Source: a virus
DNA: 34,561 nt
IMG/VR virus record: IMGVR_UViG_3300034683_000622
Coordinates: 1-34,561 of that record
Strand: one strand, 5' to 3'
Shown here: positions 26,875 to 34,090 of the stretch, piece by piece
Numbering within the stretch: the first letter of the stretch is position 1
Layout: each line of letters begins with the position of its first letter
Position numbers and translations under genes: made by a program
The notes under the pieces: model-generated
Seen by the model: the letters and a program-made list of their open reading frames with translations, nothing else
Told to the model about the DNA's origin: nothing
Databases searched by the model: none

Positions 26875-27285
26875 ATGAAGGAAATTTGGAGTTGGATACA
26901 AACTGCATTTACTGTACTTGGCGGACTCTTGGGATGGTTTTTAGGAGGTTTTGATGGATTTTTATATGCATTAGTGGCATTAATGGTGGCTGATTATATC
27001 ACCGGTGTCATGTGTGCCATTGTTGAAAAGAAGCTATCAAGTGAAATAGGGTTTAAGGGCATCTTTAAAAAAGTGCTCATTTTTATTCTAGTTGGAATTG
27101 GACATTTGATTGATACGAACCTGATCGGAGATGGAAGTGTGCTCCGGACTGCCATTATCTTTTTCTATTGCTCCAATGAAGGAGTATCTATGCTAGAAAA
27201 TGCTGGCCGGCTAGGACTACCAATACCAGAAAAATTAAAAGATATTCTTGTTCAGTTGCATAATAAAGGAGGTAAGGAACAATGA
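26875..27285 (+). CDS. Phage holin (toxin secretion/phage lysis type)
   Basis: A 136-residue holin of the Phage_holin_4/TcdE-like family, which forms pores that let the endolysin reach the wall. Three to four hydrophobic segments (about 10-25, 32-50, 65-82, 95-110) are seen, with the family-typical core ALMVADYITGVMCAIVEKKL and the C-terminal segment CSNEGVSMLENAGRLGLPIP. ATG 26875 is preferred over the in-frame ATG 26857, because AAGGAGG (26860-26866) lies between them and serves the later start with eight bases of spacing. The stop overlaps the amidase start (ATGA), giving a classic lysis cassette. Confidence 0.92.
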   Translation: MKEIWSWIQTAFTVLGGLLGWFLGGFDGFLYALVALMVADYITGVMCAIVEKKLSSEIGFKGIFKKVLIFILVGIGHLIDTNLIGDGSVLRTAIIFFYCSNEGVSMLENAGRLGLPIPEKLKDILVQLHNKGGKEQ

Positions 27286-27983
27286 ATCTAAGAAAACTTA
27301 TTCTGACTGAAAATGCATGTTATAAGGCAGGAAAAAAGATTACACCGAAAGGTATCATGGTTCATAGCACCGGTGCCAACAATCCTTATCTTCGTAGATA
27401 CGTTGGACCGGATGATGGTCTATTAGGTGTAAATCAGTACAATAATCACTGGAATCAGGATAGACCTGACGGAAGACAGGTTTGCGTCCATGCTTTCATT
27501 GGAAAGCTTAAGAATGGTTCAATTGCCACTTATCAAACTCTGCCATGGGACCATCGAGGGTGGCATGCTGGAGGAAGTGCAAATGATACACATATTGGCT
27601 TTGAAATATGCGAGGACGGATTGACCGATGCCACGTATTTTAATGCGGTTTATAAGGAAGCGGTAGAGCTTTGTGTTTATCTTTGCAAATTATACAATCT
27701 AACTGAAAAAGATATTATTGGCCATTATGAAGGCTATCAAAGAGGAATCGCAAGTAATCATGGTGATCCGAAAAACTGGTTTCCTAAGCATGGAAAGAGT
27801 ATGGATACATTTCGTGCAGATGTAAAAAGCCTCTTAAGTGAAGGAGCTAAATCTGGAGAAACAGAGAAAAAGAAATACTACCGCGTTCAAATCGGTGCTT
27901 ATTCCGTAAAAGCCAATGCAGAGGCCCAGCTTGCCAAAGCGAAAAAGGCTGGCTTTACGGATGCGTTTATAAAGTATGATTAA
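27282..27983 (+). CDS. N-acetylmuramoyl-L-alanine amidase endolysin with SPOR-like tail
   Basis: A 233-residue phage lysin. Residues about 20-170 are an Amidase_2 (PGRP-like) zinc amidase that cleaves the MurNAc-L-Ala bond; candidate zinc ligands are His28 (GIMVHST), His148 or His160 (GHYEGYQRGIASNHGDP) and Asp162. Residues about 198-233 form a SPOR-like peptidoglycan-binding unit (YYRVQIGAYSVKANAEAQL, ending AFIKYD). There is no signal peptide; release depends on the holin, whose gene overlaps it by four bases. A terminator follows. Confidence 0.92.
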   Translation: MNLRKLILTENACYKAGKKITPKGIMVHSTGANNPYLRRYVGPDDGLLGVNQYNNHWNQDRPDGRQVCVHAFIGKLKNGSIATYQTLPWDHRGWHAGGSANDTHIGFEICEDGLTDATYFNAVYKEAVELCVYLCKLYNLTEKDIIGHYEGYQRGIASNHGDPKNWFPKHGKSMDTFRADVKSLLSEGAKSGETEKKKYYRVQIGAYSVKANAEAQLAKAKKAGFTDAFIKYD

Positions 27984-27994
27984 CACTTTTACCT

Positions 27995-28036
27995 ATGACC
28001 TGAGGAGTGTAATAGCTCTTCGGGTCATTTTTTTTT
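27995..28036 (+). terminator. Intrinsic terminator after the lysis cassette
   Basis: ATGACC (27995-28000) pairs with GGTCAT (28023-28028), with a further short TGAGGAG/CTCTTC-type interior pairing, followed by eight to nine T residues to 28036. Confidence 0.8.
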
Positions 28037-28068
28037 GACCTTTAGGGGTTCGAATCATTAGGGATTTT

Positions 28069-28119
28069 TGCATATAGGTGCAGGGGTCTACCTGTAGAAA
28101 TGGAGGTTACCTATATGCA
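28069..28119 (+). repeat. 11-base inverted repeat covering the SHOCT gene start
   Basis: TGCATATAGGT (28069-28079) is the exact reverse complement of ACCTATATGCA (28109-28119). The right arm includes the start codon ATG 28115, and the 29-base interior includes the ribosome binding site GGAGG plus a small CAGG/CCTG hairpin (28081-28094). It could be an RNA structure that masks the start, an operator, or part of an attachment region next to the recombinases. The sequence alone does not separate these. Confidence 0.6.
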
Positions 28120-28336
28120 GATTACTAAAATTACAGATAAACAGGATCTACTATTAAATCCAAAAAGGAAATATCTAAGTGCCGAGGCTCTTCAAAGAGA
28201 ATTTGATTATTATAGGGCGGAAAAGCTATTACATCAAATGCTTGATAAGGGTCTTATTTCAAAGGAAGAGTTCAACAAAATTATGCTATTAAACCGCGAA
28301 ACTTTCTCACCTATGTTAGCACAGATAATGCCCTGA
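28115..28336 (+). CDS. Small SHOCT-like protein adjoining the recombinases
   Basis: A 73-residue protein that ends in a SHOCT-like helix pair (AEKLLHQMLDKGLISKEEFNKI), a short module seen at the C-terminus of many Bacillota proteins. ATG 28115 follows GGAGG (28102-28106) by eight bases; an in-frame ATG at 28100 has no site of its own. It lies about 60 bases upstream of the first serine recombinase and is commonly found there in related prophages and elements; a recombination accessory role is inference. Confidence 0.7.
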   Translation: MQITKITDKQDLLLNPKRKYLSAEALQREFDYYRAEKLLHQMLDKGLISKEEFNKIMLLNRETFSPMLAQIMP

Positions 28337-28397
28337 AATCGTTGATATATAAGGGTTTCAGAGGTAATATGTGACCTACCAAGAAGGAGGTGAGAGG

Positions 28398-29963
28398 ATG
28401 AAAAAGATAACAAAAATAGAAGGAAATCTAGCCAACTCTTTTCTTAAGCCAAAAACACGAGTGGTTGCCTACTGCCGAGTTTCAACAGATAGTAATGAAC
28501 AGCTAGTCAGCTTGCAAGCACAAAAGGCTCATTATGAGTCCTACATAAAGGCAAATCCAGAATGGGAATATGCAGGCTTATATTATGACGAGGGAATCAG
28601 CGGTACGAAAAAGGAAAATCGCTCTGGTCTTCTTAAAATGTTATCAGACTGTGAAACTGGGAAGATTGACTTAATTATTACAAAGTCCATCAGCCGATTT
28701 GCGAGAAATACTACAGACTGCTTGGAGATGGTTCGCAAACTGATTGACCTTGGGGTTCATATCTATTTTGAGAAGGAAAATATCAATACGGGGTCAATGG
28801 AAAGTGAGTTGATGCTTTCTATATTAAGCGGGCTTGCAGAAAGTGAGTCAATTTCCATTTCGGAAAATACTAAGTGGGCAATTCAAAGACGATTTCAGAA
28901 CGGAACTTTTAAGATTTCATATCCACCATATGGTTATGACAACATTGATGGTCAAATGGTGATAAACCCTAAGCAGGCTGAAGTTGTGAAGTATATTTTT
29001 GCAGAGGTATTATCGGGAAAAGGTACACAGAAAATTGCAGATGATCTTAATCAAAAGGGTATTCCATCAAAAAGAGGTGGTCGTTGGACGGCTACTACCA
29101 TTCGAGGGATTCTGACCAATGAAAAATATACTGGCGATGTTATTTTGCAAAAGACCTATACTGACCGCCATTTTAACAGGCACACCAATTATGGTGAGAA
29201 AAATATGTATCTAGTAGAAAACCACCATGAGGCAATTATCAGCCATGAAGATTTTGAAGCTGTGGATGCCATTCTCACTCAGAGAGCAAAGGAAAAAGGC
29301 ATCGAAAAGCGCAATAACAAATATCAAAACCGATATTCTTTCTCCAGCAAAATTATCTGCTCGGAATGTGGCAGTACCTTTAAAAGACGGATTCATTCGT
29401 CTGGAACAAGAAAATACATTGCTTGGTGCTGTAGCAAGCATATAAGCCAGATAACGGAATGTTCTATGCAGTTCATTCGAGATGATGATATAAAGACGGC
29501 ATTTGTTACGATGATGAATAAACTCATTTTCGGTCAGAAGTTCATATTAAAACCACTTTTGGATGGGTTACGTAACCAGAATAGTGCAGCGAGTTTTCTC
29601 AGAATTGAAGAGTTGGAAACTAAGATTGAAAACAACATGGAGCAGAGCCAGATGCTGACAGGTTTACTGGCCAAAGGATATCTGGAACCTGCTCTGTTTA
29701 ATAAAGAAAAGATTTCACTGGAAGCAGAAAGAGAAAGACTTCTTGCTGAAAAGGATCAACTTACTCGTTCCATCAATGGCAATTTTGCAAAAGTAGACGA
29801 GGTTGACCGTCTGCTTAAGTTTACCACTAAGTCCAAAATGCTCAAAACCTATGAGGATGAGCTGTTTGAAAATTACGCAGAGAAGATTATTGTTTATTCA
29901 CGAGAGATAGTTGGATTTGAATTAAAATGCGGAATCACATTGAAGGAAAGGTTGGTGAATTAG
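28398..29963 (+). CDS. Large serine recombinase 1
   Basis: A 521-residue large serine recombinase. Resolvase-type catalytic domain (about 20-155) with catalytic Ser29 in AYCRVSTD and the arginine-containing SISRFARNT segment; recombinase domain (about 170-280, PPYGYDNIDGQMVINPKQ then NEKYTGDVILQKTY); zinc ribbon (CSECG then WCC, about 315-345); and a coiled coil (about 400-460). ATG 28398 follows AAGGAGG; an in-frame GTG 28371 lies upstream of that site and is disfavoured. It ends with TAG immediately followed by the ATG of the next gene, so translation is probably coupled. All catalytic residues appear intact. Confidence 0.92.
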   Translation: MKKITKIEGNLANSFLKPKTRVVAYCRVSTDSNEQLVSLQAQKAHYESYIKANPEWEYAGLYYDEGISGTKKENRSGLLKMLSDCETGKIDLIITKSISRFARNTTDCLEMVRKLIDLGVHIYFEKENINTGSMESELMLSILSGLAESESISISENTKWAIQRRFQNGTFKISYPPYGYDNIDGQMVINPKQAEVVKYIFAEVLSGKGTQKIADDLNQKGIPSKRGGRWTATTIRGILTNEKYTGDVILQKTYTDRHFNRHTNYGEKNMYLVENHHEAIISHEDFEAVDAILTQRAKEKGIEKRNNKYQNRYSFSSKIICSECGSTFKRRIHSSGTRKYIAWCCSKHISQITECSMQFIRDDDIKTAFVTMMNKLIFGQKFILKPLLDGLRNQNSAASFLRIEELETKIENNMEQSQMLTGLLAKGYLEPALFNKEKISLEAERERLLAEKDQLTRSINGNFAKVDEVDRLLKFTTKSKMLKTYEDELFENYAEKIIVYSREIVGFELKCGITLKERLVN

Positions 29964-30377
29964 ATGGGTCACATACCCTATGGATATAGAATTGAAAACG
30001 GTAAGGCTGTTGTGGATGAAATAGCATCGGAGCGGGTAAAAGAATTATTTTCAGGATACTTGGCAGGACTTTCTTTGAAGGGTGCTGCTAAAAAAGCTGG
30101 GATAGACTGCTACCATGCCACAGTAAGTAAGATGTTGCAGAATAAGCACTACCTTGGCGATGAATTCTACCCTCCAATTATTGATGAGGAGACCTTTGAA
30201 AAAGCCAGAGTAGAAAGACGAAAACGAGCAGAAAAGCTAGGAAGGATATGGGAGCCTAAAGATGAACCAAAAACGGATTATCCTGTAAAGTTCAAAGCAA
30301 AGTCTCTGGTGCAAAAATATGAAGACCCATACAAGCAGGCAGAATATGCTTACAGTTTGATAGAAAGTGAGGTGTAA
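29964..30377 (+). CDS. Catalytic-domain-less recombinase-family protein
   Basis: A 137-residue protein that matches only the recombinase domain of large serine recombinases (IPYGYRIENGKAVVDEIA at the N-terminus, then SKMLQNKHYLGDEFYPPIID). It has no resolvase domain or catalytic serine, no zinc ribbon and no coiled coil. The start codon is directly after the previous stop and the next gene begins three bases after its own stop, so the trio is one operon. Small partners of this kind occur between two large recombinases in other Clostridia elements. It may be an accessory DNA-binding or directionality factor, which is inference; it could also be the relic of a third recombinase. Confidence 0.8.
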   Translation: MGHIPYGYRIENGKAVVDEIASERVKELFSGYLAGLSLKGAAKKAGIDCYHATVSKMLQNKHYLGDEFYPPIIDEETFEKARVERRKRAEKLGRIWEPKDEPKTDYPVKFKAKSLVQKYEDPYKQAEYAYSLIESEV

Positions 30378-30380
30378 CCA

Positions 30381-31952
30381 GTGGCGGTAAGTAGGAATGT
30401 AACAGTGATTCCAGCAATTAAACGAGTCGGAAATAATAAAAATAGTGAAAGCAAACCCAAAATTCGAGTGGCTGCTTACTGCCGTGTTTCAACGGATAGT
30501 GAGGAGCAGGCTTCGAGCTATGACATTCAGATTGAGCATTATACAAATTATATTAAGAAGAACAAGGAATGGGAATTGGCAGGGATTTTTGCGGATGACG
30601 GTATCACAGGTACAAATACCAAAAAGCGTGATGAATTCAACCGCATGATTGAAGAGTGCATGGCAGGCAATATTGACATGATCATCACAAAATCCATAAG
30701 CCGATTTGCCAGAAACACGTTGGACTGCCTTAAATACATCCGTCAGTTAAAGGATAAAAACATCGCTGTGTTCTTTGAAAAAGAGAATATAAACACCATG
30801 GATTCTAAGGGTGAAGTCCTGCTGACCATTATGGCATCCCTTGCCCAACAGGAAAGCCAGTCCTTAAGCCAAAACGTTAAGCTGGGTATTCAGTATCGCT
30901 ATCAGCAAGGTGAAGTTCAGGTCAACCACAAGCGTTTCCTTGGATACACCAAAGATGAAAATAAGCAATTGGTGATTGACCCAGAGGGTGCTGAGGTTGT
31001 TAAACGGATTTACAGGGAGTACCTTGAGGGTGCGAGCCTTTTACAAATAGCAAGAGGACTGGAAGCAGACGGTGTTCTAACAGCGGCAGGCAAAGCAAAA
31101 TGGAGACCTGAAACACTGAAAAAGATACTGCAGAATGAAAAATACATCGGGGATGCACTCTTGCAAAAGACCTATACGGTTGACTTCCTTTCCAAAAAGC
31201 GTGTCAAGAATAATGGTATTGTTCCCCAGTATTATGTGGAAAACAGCCATGAACCTATCATTCCCCGTGACCTTTTTATGCAGGTTCAAGAAGAGATGGT
31301 TCGAAGAGCGAATCTCCGAGGCGGTAAGGGCGGTAAAAAGCGAGTCTATAGTAGTAAATATGCCTTATCGAGTATTGTTTACTGCGGGCAATGCGGTGAT
31401 ATTTACCGACGAGTACACTGGAATAACCGAGGTTACAAGTCTATTGTTTGGAGATGCGTCAGCCGTTTAGAGGAAAAAGGATCTGAATGTACGGCCCCTA
31501 CCATAAACGAGGAGACATTACAGACAGCAGTGGTCAGGGCTATTAACGAACTTTTGGCTAACAAAGAGCCTTTCCTCTCAACCTTGCAGAAAAACATAGC
31601 TACCGTACTTAATGAAAAAAATGATAATGCCACCGATGATATTGATAGAAAATTGGAAGAGTTACAACAACAGCTCCTTATACAAGCAAAATCCAAGAAT
31701 GACTATGAAGATGTGGCTGATGAAATTTATCGACTTCGGGAGTTAAAGCAAAATGCACTTGTAGAGAATGCAGAGCGAGAAGGGAAAAGGCAACGAATAG
31801 CTGAAATGACTGATTTCTTTAATGAGCAATCCTGCGAGTTAGAGGAATATGATGAACAGTTAGTAAGGAGGCTTATTGAAAAAGTTACGATTCACGATGG
31901 CAGGGTTGAAGTGGAATTTAAGTCAGGCATTAGTATAGACATTGAAAATTGA
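30381..31952 (+). CDS. Large serine recombinase 2
   Basis: A 523-residue large serine recombinase starting at GTG 30381. Catalytic Ser37 lies in [17 protein letters not shown] follows in the resolvase domain (about 28-170). Then come the recombinase domain (about 180-290; [38 protein letters not shown]), a zinc ribbon (CGQCG then WRC, about 335-360), and a coiled coil (about 415-490). It is clearly homologous to recombinase 1 but diverged, so the pair is not a recent duplication. Base use is richer in G and C than in the ICE. A terminator follows, ending the operon. Confidence 0.92.
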   Translation: MAVSRNVTVIPAIKRVGNNKNSESKPKIRVAAYCRVSTDSEEQASSYDIQIEHYTNYIKKNKEWELAGIFADDGITGTNTKKRDEFNRMIEECMAGNIDMIITKSISRFARNTLDCLKYIRQLKDKNIAVFFEKENINTMDSKGEVLLTIMASLAQQESQSLSQNVKLGIQYRYQQGEVQVNHKRFLGYTKDENKQLVIDPEGAEVVKRIYREYLEGASLLQIARGLEADGVLTAAGKAKWRPETLKKILQNEKYIGDALLQKTYTVDFLSKKRVKNNGIVPQYYVENSHEPIIPRDLFMQVQEEMVRRANLRGGKGGKKRVYSSKYALSSIVYCGQCGDIYRRVHWNNRGYKSIVWRCVSRLEEKGSECTAPTINEETLQTAVVRAINELLANKEPFLSTLQKNIATVLNEKNDNATDDIDRKLEELQQQLLIQAKSKNDYEDVADEIYRLRELKQNALVENAEREGKRQRIAEMTDFFNEQSCELEEYDEQLVRRLIEKVTIHDGRVEVEFKSGISIDIEN

Positions 31953-31974
31953 ATAGAAATAGTTATTAGAATCT

Positions 31975-32004
31975 AACACCTTGCTGAAATGCAGGGTGTT
32001 TTTT
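31975..32004 (+). terminator. Intrinsic terminator after the recombinases
   Basis: Ten-base stem AACACCTTGC (31975-31984) with GCAGGGTGTT (31991-32000), one T-G wobble, TGAAAT loop, then T residues. Confidence 0.88.
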
Positions 32005-32015
32005 AATGAGTCAAT

Positions 32016-32061
32016 ACAAATTAGTTTATTAGTATTTACAAATTAGTGGTATAATTTGTAA
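32016..32061 (+). promoter_or_regulatory. Promoter with overlapping operator-like repeats
   Basis: A TATAAT -10 box lies at 32050-32055, with only a weak -35 (TTATTA near 32026). The exact inverted repeat TTACAAATTA (32036-32045) / TAATTTGTAA (32052-32061) with six bases between covers the -10. A third half-site, ACAAATTAGT (32016-32025), repeats ACAAATTAGT at 32038-32047 exactly 22 bases away, two helical turns. This arrangement is typical of an operator, and the following gene has a ribbon-helix-helix-like N-terminus that could bind it. Regulation is inferred. Confidence 0.65.
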
Positions 32062-32087
32062 TAGAGTAAATAGTGGAGGTGTAGACG

Positions 32088-32600
32088 GTGAATAAGAGCG
32101 TGACCTTTACAGTGGATGCAGATGTGTATGAGAAATTCTGCATCGCATTGAATTTAACAAATGAAATACAAGATGTTGCAGTGGAAAGCTGTATGCGTTG
32201 GTATATTGCAAAAACCTTTGAAAAAGCATCACAAGCCTATAACCCAAAAACAATAGCAAGACAGAATGAAGATACAAACAGGGATTTTTACGGAAAAGCA
32301 AATCAACGAATCCCAGTATGGGCTATAAAGTCGAATCAATATAACCACAAGATCATCCGTGCTTATTTTAAGGCGGTTGCCGCCACAGGTCGTGCTACCA
32401 TAGATATGATGGAACGCTTATGCAGTGAAGAAAACAACCCGGAACTGTACGTGCCAACTTTTAAGAATAATTACTCACAGATGAAGTTGGATGGACCTAA
32501 AAGTCACGGTAAAGTATTTGAGGATGACGGTGAAACGGTAACTATCTGGCATGAGGTTGAAGATACGCTAATGAAATACAAATCGAGTTTTTGTGATTAA
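32088..32600 (+). CDS. Putative ribbon-helix-helix protein with unknown C-terminal domain
   Basis: A 170-residue protein starting at GTG 32088, eight bases after GGAGG. The N-terminus (SVTFTVDADVYEKFCIALN, then a helix to about residue 45) resembles a ribbon-helix-helix DNA-binding fold: one strand and two helices. The C-terminal part (about 75-170; RIPVWAIKSNQYNHKIIRAY, then HGKVFEDDGETVTIWHEVED) is conserved-looking and known to me only from uncharacterised Bacillota proteins. It is the first gene of the right-end cluster, directly behind the palindromic promoter, so autoregulation is plausible. An N-terminal DNA-binding half with an enzyme-like or ligand-binding second half is possible but not shown. 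Confidence 0.5.
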   Translation: MNKSVTFTVDADVYEKFCIALNLTNEIQDVAVESCMRWYIAKTFEKASQAYNPKTIARQNEDTNRDFYGKANQRIPVWAIKSNQYNHKIIRAYFKAVAATGRATIDMMERLCSEENNPELYVPTFKNNYSQMKLDGPKSHGKVFEDDGETVTIWHEVEDTLMKYKSSFCD

Positions 32601-32641
32601 GGGAGCAAATTTATGCTTTAATAAGATAGGGGGATTACATA

Positions 32642-33142
32642 ATGAGTAATCAATTAACAGAACGAGAAGTTTTACAACAATTGAATATTCCGGATTTTCG
32701 GTATATTACAAAAGATAAAATTATGACTTTTGCATCCATGCTGCAGAATATGGAGCCAGAAGTTGCAAAGAAAGCGTTAGAGCAATTCCCAGAGTTTGCA
32801 AAAATGGCTTTGGAAGTGCTGAAAGATTATAGAAGTGTCATGGAAAAAACACTGGATGGAAATTCAGCGAGTAGCAAGCAGTGCTATGACATATACAATG
32901 AAGTCATTGATGCCTTAAAGACTTGTTTGGCGAAGGGTGACTTGCCTTTCGAGGAGAAAAAATATTACATCGAAAAAATGATGGAAATTGCAAAAATGGC
33001 CGAAAGTAAGGATACAGAAAACAAAGGATTTAACTGGAGAATGATTTCGTTAGGCACATTGGCAGTCTTTACAGTTGTTGGTATAGGCGCAAGCATTCTT
33101 GGTGGTAACACTAATATTAAGTTGCCAAAACCAAAGCTATGA
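32642..33142 (+). CDS. Helical protein with one C-terminal membrane anchor
   Basis: A 166-residue protein. Residues 1-130 are mostly amphipathic helix (KIMTFASMLQNMEPEVAKKA, KDYRSVMEKTLDGNSAS, KKYYIEKMMEIAKMAES). One hydrophobic segment (about 135-155, RMISLGTLAVFTVVGIGASI) is followed by a short basic tail. It would sit in the membrane with the N-terminal bulk in the cytoplasm; there is no signal peptide. It starts at ATG 32642 behind AGGGGG, 41 bases after the preceding gene, so the two are probably one operon. I do not recognise the family. Confidence 0.6.
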   Translation: MSNQLTEREVLQQLNIPDFRYITKDKIMTFASMLQNMEPEVAKKALEQFPEFAKMALEVLKDYRSVMEKTLDGNSASSKQCYDIYNEVIDALKTCLAKGDLPFEEKKYYIEKMMEIAKMAESKDTENKGFNWRMISLGTLAVFTVVGIGASILGGNTNIKLPKPKL

Positions 33143-33163
33143 TTATAGAAGGTAGGTAGTTAA

Positions 33164-33982
33164 ATGTATGATTTTGACTTGAGAACACCTGATAGAGCGT
33201 ATGATTTTTTACTTACTTTCTTTAATATGTCTGGAGAAGAATATATTGAAGAGCTTATTATCAATAGTAATAATGAGTTTGAAAAATTTTGGGATCGCAA
33301 TGCAGCAAAGGTAAATAACATCAATATGGATACTATTAGAATATGGGGATTTCATGTTATAGGGTCTTTAGATGAATGCGGAGAAATTCATAGTCAAGGC
33401 TTAAAGAATCTCCAAAAGGTTTTATCTGGGGATACTCTATTAAGCAGAATGCTAAAATCCAATGGCGTATTTTTTGATGTGGAAAGACGTTTATTGTTCT
33501 ATAAAGGTAAAGAGTACAATGTGGATTATGATTGGTATAGGAATAATGATTATTCAATGTCTCCGGAGAAATATCTCAAGCCGATTGCACATCGAGTTTA
33601 TTACGACTATTGCGTTAATGGATTTATGATGAATGATGATATTTTTTCCTATGGAACAAATATTCATGAAAGACCAGAATTTTTGATGAAACTTTCCGCT
33701 GCTTTTCCGGATTTGAAAAAGATGGAGGAAGAATGGGCTAAACGTAGTAAAGGCTATAAAGTGAATTTTTACGCAACGATAGATCAAATCCATCGGTTCA
33801 ATTTTGACTTAAATGATACTCAAGAAGAACTGACAGATGAGGAAATTGTACATATAAAACGGTGGATGGTAAGCCGTGCGATTGATCGAGCTAATAATAA
33901 TTTGATTTCTGAAGTGTTCTTATATATAAAAGACGAAATAGATATTCCGCCTGAGCAAATAACCAGTTGTGAGGAAATATAG
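33164..33982 (+). CDS. 272-residue protein of unknown function
   Basis: A soluble mixed alpha/beta protein with no signal peptide or membrane segment. One stretch, about residues 60-85, reads IRIWGFHVIGSLDECGEIHS and then GLKNLQKVL. An H-x6-(C/H)-x-GL-type arrangement after an aromatic residue recalls the start of the ADP-ribosyltransferase-like fold, in which His, Tyr and Glu form the NAD site. A later ERPEFL and KVNFYATIDQIH segment could be matching strands. This is weak and unproven. It starts at ATG 33164 after GGTAGG, 21 bases after the membrane protein, and so is probably cotranscribed with it. A role as effector of the cluster is possible. Confidence 0.55.
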   Translation: MYDFDLRTPDRAYDFLLTFFNMSGEEYIEELIINSNNEFEKFWDRNAAKVNNINMDTIRIWGFHVIGSLDECGEIHSQGLKNLQKVLSGDTLLSRMLKSNGVFFDVERRLLFYKGKEYNVDYDWYRNNDYSMSPEKYLKPIAHRVYYDYCVNGFMMNDDIFSYGTNIHERPEFLMKLSAAFPDLKKMEEEWAKRSKGYKVNFYATIDQIHRFNFDLNDTQEELTDEEIVHIKRWMVSRAIDRANNNLISEVFLYIKDEIDIPPEQITSCEEI

Positions 33983-34090
33983 ATTTTTGAGTACAGATGT
34001 TATTATAGACACTAGGATAACTGGAGTTCAGAATCTGTTGAAAGACACGACGGTTTGTTTAGTACTATTTGCGAATGAAGGTGAAAAATA
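33983..34090 (+). other. Gap without a recognisable feature
   Basis: About 108 bases between the unknown protein and the SEC-C gene. I see no terminator hairpin and no well-spaced promoter pair, so the SEC-C gene may be read through from upstream. Confidence 0.4.

Larger units (their letters stand above)
25320..31952 (+). mobile_element. Right-end fragment of a prophage (tail, lysis, recombinases)
   Basis: Base composition rises sharply relative to the ICE. The gene order tail protein, holin, amidase, SHOCT-like protein, serine recombinases is that of the late right end of many Clostridia prophages. Its left boundary cuts the tail gene and lies against the ICE regulator stub, so the head, packaging and most tail genes are absent. 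Right boundary is placed at the end of the last recombinase; the true attachment site is not determined. Confidence 0.7.

Noticed and set aside
29227-29445. 72-codon frame inside the first recombinase
   Set aside because: Shadow of the zinc-ribbon region, no initiation signal.
31135-31470. Plus-strand 111-codon frame inside the second recombinase
   Set aside because: It lies wholly within a well-supported recombinase gene, has no ribosome binding site, and its protein is rich in rare residue patterns; it is a frame shadow, unlike the 17,539 case.
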